A DNA stretch of 34,522 nt, taken from assembly GCA_947474545.1 (NCBI GenBank), contig CANJJI010000035.1, positions 1 through 34,522 of the forward strand. The letters are read 5' to 3'. Below are positions 24,354 through 32,811 of this stretch, piece by piece (within the stretch, counting starts at the first letter, position 1; every line of letters begins with the position of its first letter). A program made the translations under genes and the position numbers. Under the pieces are notes generated by a model that saw only the letters and a program-made list of their open reading frames with translations, was not told the DNA's origin and did not search any database. This stretch comes from Beijerinckiaceae bacterium (lineage in GTDB: Bacteria; Pseudomonadota; Alphaproteobacteria; Rhizobiales; Beijerinckiaceae).

Positions 24354-25169
24354 TCAAACCTCGACCGCCAATTCATTTCCGCCCTTTCCCCGTGGCTGGC
24401 AAAGCGGACGCGTGCGAGATTCTTTCAGAAAAGCAATAATGTCAGTGACGGCTTCAACTTGTCCGTATTCACCTTCTGCCTTTCCGATACGATCCTCAAG
24501 TGATCCGCCACCAAGAAAGATCATGCGATAGGCCGCGCGAACAGCCCTTACGCTCGCAAGCGTATAGCGCCGCCGCTTCATGCCGACCACATTGATGCCA
24601 ATCAGCCGGGCTTGCGCGCCAACGGCCAGACCGAAGGGGATAACATCGCCGCGAATGGTTGATCCGCCGGCCACCATCGCACCTGAACCGATGCGCGAAA
24701 ACTGATGCACTGACACCAGCCCGGAAATGAAGACGTGATCGCCGATGACGCAATGACCAGCCAATGTCGCGCAATTGGCGAAGATCGCATTGCTGCCAAC
24801 CAGACAATCATGGGCGACGTGGCTGTAGGCCATGAAGAAGCCGCCGCCGCCCACAACAGTGCGGCCGCCACCCTGTTCGGTTCCCCGGTTCATCGTGACG
24901 CTTTCGCGAATGACGCAATCTGCACCTATGTCGAGCGTCGTCGGCTCATTCTTGTAAGCGAAAGCCTGCGGTGGTCCGCCTAAGCACGCGAAGGGGTGAA
25001 CCACTGTACGTGCGCCGATCTTCGTGCGGCCAGACACATTCACATGGCCCATGAGATGACAATTCTCGCCAATTTCAACGTCGCGCCCGATCGAACAAAA
25101 AGGCCCGATGATGGCCCCTTCGCCGATCCGTGCGCCGTCCTCTATCCGTGCGGTTGCGTCCACCTGCAT
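24354..25169 (-). CDS. lpxA: UDP-N-acetylglucosamine acyltransferase
   Basis: LpxA puts the first 3-hydroxyacyl chain on UDP-GlcNAc (or UDP-GlcNAc3N) in the cytoplasm. The 271-residue chain has the left-handed beta-helix hexapeptide pattern (ARIEDGARIGEGAIIGPFC and onward). The catalytic His is His120 in MAYSHVAHDCLVG, aligned with His125 of E. coli. The C-terminal helices include GINVVGMKRR. I chose the ATG at 25169 because GGGGA lies six bases upstream; an ATG two codons earlier is possible. It starts 14 bp after the msbA stop, so the two are cotranscribed. With a GnnA-like gene downstream, this LpxA may prefer the 3-amino sugar, which would yield an amide-linked chain. That preference is inferred. 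Confidence 0.9.
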   Translation of the reverse strand: MQVDATARIEDGARIGEGAIIGPFCSIGRDVEIGENCHLMGHVNVSGRTKIGARTVVHPFACLGGPPQAFAYKNEPTTLDIGADCVIRESVTMNRGTEQGGGRTVVGGGGFFMAYSHVAHDCLVGSNAIFANCATLAGHCVIGDHVFISGLVSVHQFSRIGSGAMVAGGSTIRGDVIPFGLAVGAQARLIGINVVGMKRRRYTLASVRAVRAAYRMIFLGGGSLEDRIGKAEGEYGQVEAVTDIIAFLKESRTRPLCQPRGKGGNELAVEV

Positions 25170-25183
25170 CGCCATTCCCCAAG

Positions 25184-26998
25184 CTAACCTGCCGCGCCTG
25201 CACCTTCGCGTGAAATTCCAGCCGCTTCCCCGGGAAACTGCAATCTGAAAAAGTCCACGTATCGGCCACCTGCAGACAGAAGGTCTTTTTCGCTGCCTGA
25301 TTCCACGATTTTCCCGCCTTCGACGACAAAGATGCAATCGGCATGACGAATTGTTGTCAGGCGATGTGCAATGACGATAGTCGTGCGGCCTTCACACAGG
25401 CGGGCCAGCGCTGTCTGGACATATTGTTCAGACTCGCTGTCGAGCGACGCTGTTGCTTCATCCAGGAGGACGATACGCGCATCTTTGAGAATCGCCCTGG
25501 CGATCGCGACACGCTGGCGCTGCCCGAGCGACAATTTCCAGCCGAATTCGCCCACTTCAGTGTCGTAGCCTTGCGGAAAGGCAGAGATAAAATCGTGTGC
25601 AAAGGCGGCCTTTGCGGCGGCTTCCATGTCCGCATTGTCAGCGTTCTGCCGACCGATCATTATATTGTAACGTATCGTTCCCTTAAAAAGAAAAACATCC
25701 TGCCCAACATAAGCAATCTGGGAACGCAGGGAATGACGGGACATGCTGCTGATATCATAGCCATCGACTTTAATGGCGCCTGATTGCGGGTCATAAAAAC
25801 GCGAGAGCACATTCAGGATCGTCGACTTGCCTCCCCCCGATGGTCCGGCCAGTGCGGTGAGTGAGCCCGGTTCAGCTGTGAATGATATACCTTTCAACAC
25901 AGGGGTATCTTCACGATAGGCGAAACAGACATTGTCGAATGTGACCCGCCCCTGCGGAAAGACGATTGCGGGCAGATGGGAATCATCAGGCTCGGTCGGG
26001 GGAGAATCCAGCAGGTCATAGATCGTTCTGACGGCTACGATCTGTGATCCCAATTCTATATTCAGCCGCGAAATTCGTTTTGCGGGATCGAATGCGAGCA
26101 GGAACGCGGCCATGAATGAAACGAAACGTCCAGGGTCATCGCCCAGTTCGACAACCCGATACCCGCAATAAAGGCAGACCAGAGCTACAGCGAAGCCTCC
26201 GAGCGATTCGACCAGCGGCGTCGAACGATTGGATATGCTGGCCAGCTTGTTTCCGAATTCGGCAATCGAATCGATCTCTGTGGACAGACGCGCGCGCACG
26301 CGATCTTCCCCGGTAAAGGATTTGATGACGCGAATGCCCTGAACAGTTTCCTGAAGTCCCTGCTGGATTGCTTCATTGCCAGACATGCGACGTCTGGCGA
26401 TTTCCATAGAGCGTTTCATGAGTTCGCGCACACCCAGCGCCGCCAGAGGCATTACACACAAGCCTATCGCCGTGAGCGCCGGATCCTGCCAAATCATCAC
26501 GCCGAACAATGATACGAGAGTGAGCAGATCGCGGCCGAGAGTCACAACAAGCAGGTTCAGGATGTTGCTTGCCGCTACAGCCCCCTGCCCGGCGCGTGTC
26601 ACGATCTCGGAGGAATGCACGGCGGAGAAAAAGCTGATGCTTTCATGCAACAATTTGTCGATCAAATTTCGTTGCGTCTCTGCAATCACGCTGTTGCCGA
26701 CTCGCGCCAGCAACATGGCATGTCCATAAACTGCAAAGCCCTTAACCGAAAACAGCGCCAGCATACCCACAGCAAGCGCGATAATCGCAGTATATTCCTT
26801 GCGGGCGTATATCGTGTTGACGACCGCACCCAGCAAATATGCAGCCGCGGCAGTGCAGGCTGATGCCAGGGCCATCAAAAGGACAATTGCAATATAAGTG
26901 CGCTGGTGCGTCAGACAATGCTGGCGGACGATCCGTTTGAGAAGCTCCAAATCCCCGCCTTCAGGCACGAATTTGTTTTTGAAACGGAATACGGACAC
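25184..26998 (-). CDS. msbA: MsbA-like ABC exporter (lipid A flippase type)
   Basis: A half-transporter of 604 residues with fused membrane and ATPase domains. Six membrane helices lie within residues 35-305 (for example IAIVLLMALASACTAAAAYL). The ATPase domain has Walker A GPSGGGKST (385-393), Walker B IVLLDE (509-514), and the H-loop His545. The ABC signature reads LSLGQ (489-493) instead of LSGGQ. MsbA flips lipid A core across the inner membrane; its position immediately before lpxA supports that role over a drug exporter. It heads the minus-strand run msbA-lpxA-GT9-lpxL-like-gnnA-like and is divergent from lpxD. No ribosome site stands out before the ATG at 26998. Confidence 0.85.
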   Translation of the reverse strand: MSVFRFKNKFVPEGGDLELLKRIVRQHCLTHQRTYIAIVLLMALASACTAAAAYLLGAVVNTIYARKEYTAIIALAVGMLALFSVKGFAVYGHAMLLARVGNSVIAETQRNLIDKLLHESISFFSAVHSSEIVTRAGQGAVAASNILNLLVVTLGRDLLTLVSLFGVMIWQDPALTAIGLCVMPLAALGVRELMKRSMEIARRRMSGNEAIQQGLQETVQGIRVIKSFTGEDRVRARLSTEIDSIAEFGNKLASISNRSTPLVESLGGFAVALVCLYCGYRVVELGDDPGRFVSFMAAFLLAFDPAKRISRLNIELGSQIVAVRTIYDLLDSPPTEPDDSHLPAIVFPQGRVTFDNVCFAYREDTPVLKGISFTAEPGSLTALAGPSGGGKSTILNVLSRFYDPQSGAIKVDGYDISSMSRHSLRSQIAYVGQDVFLFKGTIRYNIMIGRQNADNADMEAAAKAAFAHDFISAFPQGYDTEVGEFGWKLSLGQRQRVAIARAILKDARIVLLDEATASLDSESEQYVQTALARLCEGRTTIVIAHRLTTIRHADCIFVVEGGKIVESGSEKDLLSAGGRYVDFFRLQFPGEAAGISREGAGAAG

Positions 26999-27231
26999 TG
27001 GACCGACTGTCTCCTGTCACTGGCATGATCGCCCGGAACGAGCCGGGCCAGATTCTGGAACCCACAAGAATGAGACTATATGAACCAAATCCGGCAAGAG
27101 GTCCAACCGCGCAGATCTCGCGGCGCCCTGCCCGGTCCTTCACTATCTGCCTGTGGTGAAATATTCTACAGCTTCGCCTGATCCCAAGCGGCAAGCGTGG
27201 GGCGCGCGCCCGCATAACCAAGGGAGACAAA
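26999..27231. other. Divergent intergenic region between msbA and lpxD
   Basis: 233 bp separate two lipid A gene starts transcribed in opposite directions, so promoters for both should lie here. Before lpxD I see only a clear Shine-Dalgarno GGGAG. I could not identify -35/-10 boxes or operators with confidence, and no open frame here has family character. Confidence 0.5.
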
Positions 27232-28305
27232 ATGGAACCGGATCTTCCCCTTTTTTTTGAGCGGCCTTCACCCCTGACGATCCGGGATATTTTGGCTCTG
27301 ACGGGCCTGGATGCAGAGGTCTCGGGGGATCCCGACCGGGTAATATCAGATATAGCACCCATCGATCGCGCTGGGCCCGGCGACATCGCTTTCATCGACA
27401 ATCCCGGCTTTGCCGGCTTGGTTGCCACAACACGCGCCGGAGCAATTTTCGCGCCCGAGCGGTTCGCTAAACTGGCTCCGGCGCATGTGAGCGTTTTGCA
27501 AACCCGGGAGCCGTATAAGTGTTTTGTGACTGTGGCGCGGGCTTTTTATCATGACGCGCTGATCCCGGCCGGGCTCTATGACGATGAACCTCCCCTTGTC
27601 AGGGGAATTATTCACCCCTCGGCACAGATTGGGGAAGGCGTCATTATTGATCCAGGCGCTGTTGTTGGACCAAGGGCCCGGATCGGGAAACACACGCTCA
27701 TAGGAGCCAATGCCGTCATCGCCGCAGGCGTCGAAATCGGCGAAGATTGCGTTGTAGGCCCTTGCACGACGATTTCGCACACCATCATTGGCAATCACGT
27801 GATCATTCACCCGGGGTGTCATATCGGCCAGGACGGCTTTGGCTATATCGGCAGCGCGCGCGGACATATCAAAGTGCCGCAAGTCGGGCGCGTTGTTGTC
27901 CATGATCATGTTGAAATTGGCGCTGGTACGACGATTGATCGCGGCGGCATGCGCGATACAATCATTGGGGAAGGCACGAAGATCGATAACCTCGTGCAAA
28001 TCGGGCACAACACGGTGATAGGCCGTCACTGCATCATCGTTGCCCAATCCGGCCTGAGTGGCAGTGTAACCCTGGAAGATTTCGTCGTGCTGGGCGCCAA
28101 GGTGGGGATCAAACCGCATGTCACCATCGGCAAGGGCGCGCAGCTTTCCGCACGCGCCTCGGTCATGCGGGATGTGCCTGCAGGCGAGCGATGGGGCGGT
28201 GCTTATATCGCCAAGCCGCTCAAGCAGTTTTTTCGCGAAACACTCGCACTGGAACGCCTGGCCGCGCGCCGGGGTCCTGAAGGTTCACAAACAGGTGGCG
28301 AGTAA
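27232..28305 (+). CDS. lpxD: UDP-3-O-acylglucosamine N-acyltransferase
   Basis: LpxD adds the second 3-hydroxyacyl chain, to the 2-amino group of the lipid A precursor, in the cytoplasm. The 357-residue protein has the N-terminal LpxD domain (DIAPIDRAGPGDIAFIDNPG, 40-59) followed by the hexapeptide beta-helix (ARIGKHTLIGANAVIAAGVE and onward). The catalytic His is His259 in VQIGHNTVIG, equivalent to His239 of E. coli. The typical block GQDGFGYI is present (199-206). GGGAG six bases before the ATG fixes the start. In most alphaproteobacteria lpxD is followed by fabZ and lpxA; here it stands alone, divergent from msbA and convergent with the methyltransferase gene. Confidence 0.95.
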   Translation: MEPDLPLFFERPSPLTIRDILALTGLDAEVSGDPDRVISDIAPIDRAGPGDIAFIDNPGFAGLVATTRAGAIFAPERFAKLAPAHVSVLQTREPYKCFVTVARAFYHDALIPAGLYDDEPPLVRGIIHPSAQIGEGVIIDPGAVVGPRARIGKHTLIGANAVIAAGVEIGEDCVVGPCTTISHTIIGNHVIIHPGCHIGQDGFGYIGSARGHIKVPQVGRVVVHDHVEIGAGTTIDRGGMRDTIIGEGTKIDNLVQIGHNTVIGRHCIIVAQSGLSGSVTLEDFVVLGAKVGIKPHVTIGKGAQLSARASVMRDVPAGERWGGAYIAKPLKQFFRETLALERLAARRGPEGSQTGGE

Positions 28306-28331
28306 GCGAAGGTTCGCGGGCGGATAGACCA

Positions 28332-28937
28332 TCATGGGAGCTGCAACAGGACCGGCAAGATTTCGTGCAACTGGAAAAATCTGATTACCGCTTGATAGGG
28401 GATCGCAATCAGAAAGATCGACGCATCGAAGAAAGTCCGCCTGACAAGCCGGGCATCGTATTGATCGTCAATACTGCCCTTCCAGATCAACAGATTAGGC
28501 AACATGCGCGGGACTGTTTTGAGGTAATTCGCATAGGCGACCCCATGTTGATCAAGTAGAGCCCGCTCTTCCCGCTTTACGACAACGTGAAACACAGCAG
28601 CCACCGCCAGCGCTACAAATAATCCGAGCACAAGGGAGCCCGTTTGCATCCCGATGCCTGCAGAGCCCAGGATTGAAAAGAAATACAGAGGGTTCCGGCA
28701 AACAGAATAAGGCCCCGAGATCACCAGCTGGCTGATCTTCTTGCCGCCTATATAGAGGGAGCACCAGGTTCGTCCGAGAATACAGACAATGATCAAAACA
28801 CAGCCCACGCTGATAGTTATCGCGGGCGAACCAACAAAAACAGGACGCGCCGCCGAAACGGCAAACAGCGCAAAGAGCCCAACAAACAAAAGCAGGAGAA
28901 ATGCCTTGCGGATGATTTGTACGTCTTCAAGCTTCAT
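28332..28937 (-). CDS. Isoprenylcysteine carboxyl methyltransferase (ICMT)-like membrane protein
   Basis: A membrane protein of 201 residues of the ICMT/phospholipid methyltransferase type, using S-adenosylmethionine. Helices are visible at about 12-30, 38-55 and 82-115 (AFLLLLFVGLFALFAV, AITISVGCVLIIVCILG, GSLVLGLFVALAVAAVFHVV). The cofactor motif has the family form GPYSVCRNPLYFF followed by KREERALLDQHGVAYANYL, where the Arg-Asn-Pro and the Glu-Glu are typical. The acceptor is unknown. It overlaps the end of the GT4 gene by 11 bases on the same strand, so the two are coupled and may act on the same lipid-linked glycan. That joint role is inferred from position only. Confidence 0.8.
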   Translation of the reverse strand: MKLEDVQIIRKAFLLLLFVGLFALFAVSAARPVFVGSPAITISVGCVLIIVCILGRTWCSLYIGGKKISQLVISGPYSVCRNPLYFFSILGSAGIGMQTGSLVLGLFVALAVAAVFHVVVKREERALLDQHGVAYANYLKTVPRMLPNLLIWKGSIDDQYDARLVRRTFFDASIFLIAIPYQAVIRFFQLHEILPVLLQLP

Positions 28938-30162
28938 GCTGGTCCCGCGCGTTATTCCTGCGGTGAGTTAGTGCCCGAACCCTTTCGCAAATCAGGGAAA
29001 CAAGAGTTTCTGATCCAAAACCATTGCGGACATAGGCGCGCGCCCGGTCAGCCAGCAAGGCCATTTCTGCCGGACGCTGGCAACCGGCCAGGAGCATACG
29101 TACAAAATCCTGTGGCGCTTCGGCACGCAGATAATGTTGATCCGGCTCCAGCCCAAGACCTTCCACCGCTTTGGCCGTGGCTATGACCACGAGTCCTGCA
29201 GCCATGGCCTCAAGCGCTTTGAGACGCGTGCCGCCACCAGAGCGAATTGGCAAAAGTGTGTATCCATGACGCCGGGCTGGCCCGATGAGGTCGGCTGGAT
29301 TGCCAACTATCGAAATACCGGCTTCTGCTTCCAGACCTTCGATCGCGCGGGCAGGCGAGCGCCCCATGATTGACAGGCTGGCTCCGGGTTGACCGGCCAG
29401 GACAAGCGGCCAGATTTTTGAAGCCAGTTCCAGAACGGCAGAAACATTGGGCGCATATCCCAAATGTCCGATGAAAAGAACTTCCGGGTTCTGATATCGC
29501 GCCTCATCAATGGGAAGTTCGTACATCCGCTCATCGGGAACCGGATTCACCACAATCTGCCCTGAGCTGCCGCCGATCTGCCGCAGGCGATCCTGATCGT
29601 GCTGCGAAACCACCCAGGTTTCATCTACAGAAAGGCTGACCGTTCGATCCGTTTCCCTCAATTGCCGCCATTGCCGCTCGCCCAAAAGTATATCTTTAAT
29701 TCGTCTTCGCCATGGCAATTGGCGTCTAATTGCCAGAAACAGGTCCGATTCGATATTATGCATATCGAGTATCACAGGTAGCCCAGATTTTTTAAACACC
29801 GGCAAGGCTTCTTTGACATAGACACCTTCGAGTATAGCGATATCAGGGCGAAACCGCGTGATCGCGGCCTCAAGATAATCAAGGTCACTCTGACCTATGG
29901 CGATGGACGTGCGAACATCCTTGTTTCGTTGATGCCATGGATTTTTGTCCAGAAATCCTGGCAATTGCTCAACTGTGACGCCCTCCGGGGCGGAATCCTG
30001 ATTGGCTTTGCCAAGGCAAAGTGTCAGCACAGGACCGAGGCCCCCAACACAGCGGGCAAGAAATGCATTGCGAATATCTCCACCACTGATGGGCGGCCAG
30101 GGACAATCGACTGATACTTGAAGCGTGCGCACCACTGTGCTTAGTCTTTCCTTCCTAGGCAT
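28927..30162 (-). CDS. GT4-like glycosyltransferase
   Basis: A GT-B fold enzyme of 411 residues. The acceptor half begins LQVSVDCPWPPISGGDIRNA, with the glycine-rich loop of this type, and has PVILDMHNIESDLF, a frequent GT4 motif. The donor half has VLFIGHLGYAPNVSAVLELA, then HGYTLLPIRSGGGTRLKALE, in which the Gly-Gly-Thr and the following Glu bind the nucleotide sugar, and EAMAAGLVVIATAKAVEGL. The sugar and acceptor are unknown; polysaccharide or glycolipid assembly is likely. The start ATG is only 23 bp from the start of the divergent GT25-like gene. Its end overlaps the ICMT-like gene. Confidence 0.85.
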   Translation of the reverse strand: MPRKERLSTVVRTLQVSVDCPWPPISGGDIRNAFLARCVGGLGPVLTLCLGKANQDSAPEGVTVEQLPGFLDKNPWHQRNKDVRTSIAIGQSDLDYLEAAITRFRPDIAILEGVYVKEALPVFKKSGLPVILDMHNIESDLFLAIRRQLPWRRRIKDILLGERQWRQLRETDRTVSLSVDETWVVSQHDQDRLRQIGGSSGQIVVNPVPDERMYELPIDEARYQNPEVLFIGHLGYAPNVSAVLELASKIWPLVLAGQPGASLSIMGRSPARAIEGLEAEAGISIVGNPADLIGPARRHGYTLLPIRSGGGTRLKALEAMAAGLVVIATAKAVEGLGLEPDQHYLRAEAPQDFVRMLLAGCQRPAEMALLADRARAYVRNGFGSETLVSLICERVRALTHRRNNARDQHEA

Positions 30163-30185
30163 TAAACAAAGGCCTCAGCAACCTT

Positions 30186-30953
30186 ATGACTACAAGCGGT
30201 CCGGCCTTGCCCTGTTTTGTTCTCACCGCACCTAAAGGCGGACAAGCCAGACGGCTTAGCGTTGAAACCCAGCTCAACAAAGCTGGCATTCCATTCACGC
30301 TTATAACGGGTTACGCGCCGGAAGACGAAATCGTCGCCGAACGTTATAGTCCCTGGCGTAATCTTTTCTACATGAAAAGATCACTGACCCCAGGCGAGGT
30401 CGCTGTTTATCTTGGCCATCAGAAAATGTGGCAGGCAATTGTCGACAGCGGTGCCCCGGCAGGGCTCGTGTTCGAAGATGATTTTATTTTCAAGGACCCC
30501 GGCACCATCGCTCAAGTGATCGCGCAGGCAAGTCTCGGGCTCGATCGCTGGGACCTGATCAAATTATATGACATCCGGCCACGCCGGGCCCTGGCGATCT
30601 ACCGTGAACACGGGGTTGATTTTGCGCTCTACCGGCGCCCGAACTCCTCGCTCATTGCCTATATACTCACGGCTGCTTGTTGCAAAAAGCTGCTTGAACG
30701 CCATTTTATCTTCAGGCCCGTTGATGAGGAGTTGCGTTACTGGTTCGAGACCCGGCTCAAGATCGTCACCGTCGTGCCCAATCCTGTCGACGACGCCAGC
30801 GAAGCGCTGGAGGGATCGCTGCTGGAGAGCGACAGGTTCAAGCTGCGCTCGCGCCGCAATATATTTCGCTCTATCTACGGGAATTTCATCACGGCCTATA
30901 TTAACACGTGCTGCGAAATCTGGTCACGCTGGATTGCCTGGACTCACAAATGA
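30186..30953 (+). CDS. Glycosyltransferase family 25 protein (LPS-type)
   Basis: A protein of 255 residues of the GT25 (LOS/LPS galactosyl- or glucosyltransferase-like) family. The characteristic block SLTPGEVAVYLGHQKMWQAI (66-85) is followed by GLVFEDDFIF (93-102), in which the EDD motif is the presumed metal and donor site. A later region KLYDIRPRRA and RPNSSLIAYILTAACCKKLL also fit. GT25 enzymes extend the outer carbohydrate of LOS in Neisseria and Haemophilus. The ATG at 30186 has AAAGG upstream at a long distance. The sugar is unknown. It is 55 bp ahead of tag, which looks functionally unrelated. Confidence 0.85.
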   Translation: MTTSGPALPCFVLTAPKGGQARRLSVETQLNKAGIPFTLITGYAPEDEIVAERYSPWRNLFYMKRSLTPGEVAVYLGHQKMWQAIVDSGAPAGLVFEDDFIFKDPGTIAQVIAQASLGLDRWDLIKLYDIRPRRALAIYREHGVDFALYRRPNSSLIAYILTAACCKKLLERHFIFRPVDEELRYWFETRLKIVTVVPNPVDDASEALEGSLLESDRFKLRSRRNIFRSIYGNFITAYINTCCEIWSRWIAWTHK

Positions 30954-31008
30954 GCATCTCTTGCGAACGCATCTTCCCGCCTTGGCCGCAGGCTGTTAAA
31001 CATGAGGC

Positions 31009-31644
31009 ATGATCGAAGAAAAGCCTCTGCGAATCGCAATCACTCATGACGACGGCCATAAACGCTGCCCATGGCCCGGCATCGATCCGCTTTATGTCGC
31101 CTATCACGATACCGAATGGGGCGTGCCGGAATGGGATAGCCGGGCGCTATTTGAAAAGCTGATCCTCGATGGATTTCAGGCTGGTCTGTCGTGGATTACG
31201 ATCCTGCGCAAGCGGGATTCTTTCCGCAAGGCGTTCGACAATTTCGAACCTGCCAAAATCGTACGCTACAAACCTGCCAAGGTCGAAAAGCTGATGCTCG
31301 ACGCAGGCATCGTGCGCAACCGTTCCAAGATTGAAAGCACAGTCAAATCTGCTAGTGTCTGGCTGGATATCGAGGCGAAGCAGGGGTTTTCAAACTATCT
31401 CTGGAATTTCGTCGATGGCCGCCCGCTGCAGGGGCAACTGCGGCATCTCGGCGAGATGCGCGCGGAAACCGAATTATCGAAAAAGATTTCAAAGGACCTG
31501 AAAGCGCGCGGCTTCAACTTCTGCGGGCCGACCATCATCTATGCCTTCATGCAGGCCGTGGGCATGGTCAATGATCACCTTGTCGATTGCCACCGCCATG
31601 CAGCCTGTGCAGCTTTGGCCGAACGTCCCCAGGCGAAAAAATAA
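31009..31644 (+). CDS. tag: DNA-3-methyladenine glycosylase I
   Basis: A base-excision repair enzyme of 211 residues that removes 3-methyladenine from alkylated DNA. The zinc ligands of the Tag family are all present with the right spacing: Cys20 and His33 (13 apart, as Cys4 and His17 in E. coli), and His190 and Cys194 in HLVDC. The first pair lies in RCPWPGIDPLYVAYHDTEWG, followed by FEKLILDGFQAGLSWITILR, and the C-terminal domain has FNFCGPTIIYAFMQAVGMVN. About 16 extra residues precede the usual start, which is not unusual in alphaproteobacteria. The stop overlaps the next start (TAATG), so the genes are translationally coupled. Confidence 0.95.
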   Translation: MIEEKPLRIAITHDDGHKRCPWPGIDPLYVAYHDTEWGVPEWDSRALFEKLILDGFQAGLSWITILRKRDSFRKAFDNFEPAKIVRYKPAKVEKLMLDAGIVRNRSKIESTVKSASVWLDIEAKQGFSNYLWNFVDGRPLQGQLRHLGEMRAETELSKKISKDLKARGFNFCGPTIIYAFMQAVGMVNDHLVDCHRHAACAALAERPQAKK

Positions 31645-32264
31645 TGGCGGCCCGGGACAAAGCTCCGCGCGCCTTTCAGCGCATGCTTTCGGGCCGCAGG
31701 TTGGATCTGCTCGATCCTTCGCCGCTCGATGTCGAGATTGAGGATATTGCCCATGGCCTTGCACGCGTCGCGCGCTGGAACGGACAGACGCAGGGCCCGC
31801 ATATTTTTTCCGTGGCGCAGCACTCCGTTCTTGTCGAACATATTGCGAGCGCAATTGATCCGGGCATTCCCGCGCGCTGGCGGATGATGGTGCTGCTGCA
31901 TGACGCGCCCGAATATGTGATCGGCGATATGATCTCCCCGTTCAAGGCAATCATTGGCGACAATTACAAGGCCGTGGAGGAGCGGCTGCAGGGGGCTATA
32001 CACTTGCGTTTTTCACTCCCGGCAGTGACGCCGGCCGCGCTCAAAAAACTCTGCAAGGATGCCGACAAGGCCTCGGCGTTTATCGAGGCGACGCGCATTG
32101 CCGGCTTTAATGTCGCCGAAGCCGAACAGTTTTTCGGGCGGCCGAAAATCGCCATGCGGAATATTGAATCCTTCATGCAACCGATGGAATCCGGTCATGC
32201 GGAAACGCTATTCCTGAAACGTTTCGGCGAAATCGAAGCCGCCATGAATGAATCGCCCAATTAA
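31644..32264 (+). CDS. HD-domain phosphohydrolase (YfbR-like)
   Basis: A cytoplasmic HD-superfamily hydrolase of 206 residues. The metal site includes His60 (FSVAQHSVLV), the His86-Asp87 pair in MMVLLHDAPEYVIGD, and a later Asp in KLCKDADKASAF. This arrangement is that of YfbR-type 5'-deoxynucleotidases and related proteins that remove phosphate from nucleoside monophosphates; the substrate is not proven. The N-terminal RMLSGRRLDLLDPSPLDVEI is usual in the alphaproteobacterial form. The ATG at 31644 shares its A with the tag stop. The next gene starts 15 bp after its stop. Confidence 0.85.
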   Translation: MAARDKAPRAFQRMLSGRRLDLLDPSPLDVEIEDIAHGLARVARWNGQTQGPHIFSVAQHSVLVEHIASAIDPGIPARWRMMVLLHDAPEYVIGDMISPFKAIIGDNYKAVEERLQGAIHLRFSLPAVTPAALKKLCKDADKASAFIEATRIAGFNVAEAEQFFGRPKIAMRNIESFMQPMESGHAETLFLKRFGEIEAAMNESPN

Positions 32265-32279
32265 CCACCCGGATTTGCC

Positions 32280-32792
32280 ATGCCGCGCATCCATGTCTGC
32301 CCCTTGTCGAAGATAGAAGAGACGGCCGCCGCGACAGGCGCGCGCCACATGGTGACTCTGATCAATCCGGATTATCCCGTCAGCCGCCCCGTTCAGATTG
32401 CGCCTGACCGGCATCTTTATCTGGGAATGGCTGATATTACCGAACCCAGCGATGGGCAGGTGCTCCCCGCTGAAACCCACGTACGCGAATTGCTAAAATT
32501 CGCGCGCAAATGGGATCGCGCGCAGCCGCTGCTGATCCATTGTTTTCTCGGCATCAGCCGGTCCACAGCCGCGGCATTTATCAGCGCCTGTGCGCTGCGG
32601 CCCGGCTGGCCGGAAACGGAAATTGCCACGCTCATTCGCGAGCGCTCGCCCACCGCGATGCCCAACGCGAAACTGATCGAGATCGGGGACAAGATTCTGG
32701 GCCGCAACGGGCGCATGAGCGCCGCAGCCGCTACCATCGCACAAGGGGAAATATGCGTGGAGGGAAAGCCTTTCCATATCGAAATCGATTGA
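32280..32792 (+). CDS. Tyrosine/dual-specificity phosphatase-like protein
   Basis: A protein of 170 residues with the protein tyrosine phosphatase signature CX5R: HCFLGISRSTAAAF, with Cys88 as nucleophile and Arg94 as phosphate ligand. An upstream Asp (Asp52 in LGMADITEP) could be the general acid. The start PRIHVCPLSKIEETAAATGA and HMVTLINPDYP are typical of the alphaproteobacterial form. Its target is unknown: it could be protein phosphotyrosine or a small phosphate ester. It follows the HD gene by 15 bp and precedes nrtR by 19 bp, in a compact run, so cotranscription is likely. Confidence 0.85.
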   Translation: MPRIHVCPLSKIEETAAATGARHMVTLINPDYPVSRPVQIAPDRHLYLGMADITEPSDGQVLPAETHVRELLKFARKWDRAQPLLIHCFLGISRSTAAAFISACALRPGWPETEIATLIRERSPTAMPNAKLIEIGDKILGRNGRMSAAAATIAQGEICVEGKPFHIEID

Positions 32793-32811
32793 ATTACGCT
32801 AAACAAACGGC

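Noticed and set aside
27346-28119. 257-codon minus-strand frame opposite lpxD
   Set aside because: Antisense shadow of lpxD; no motifs.
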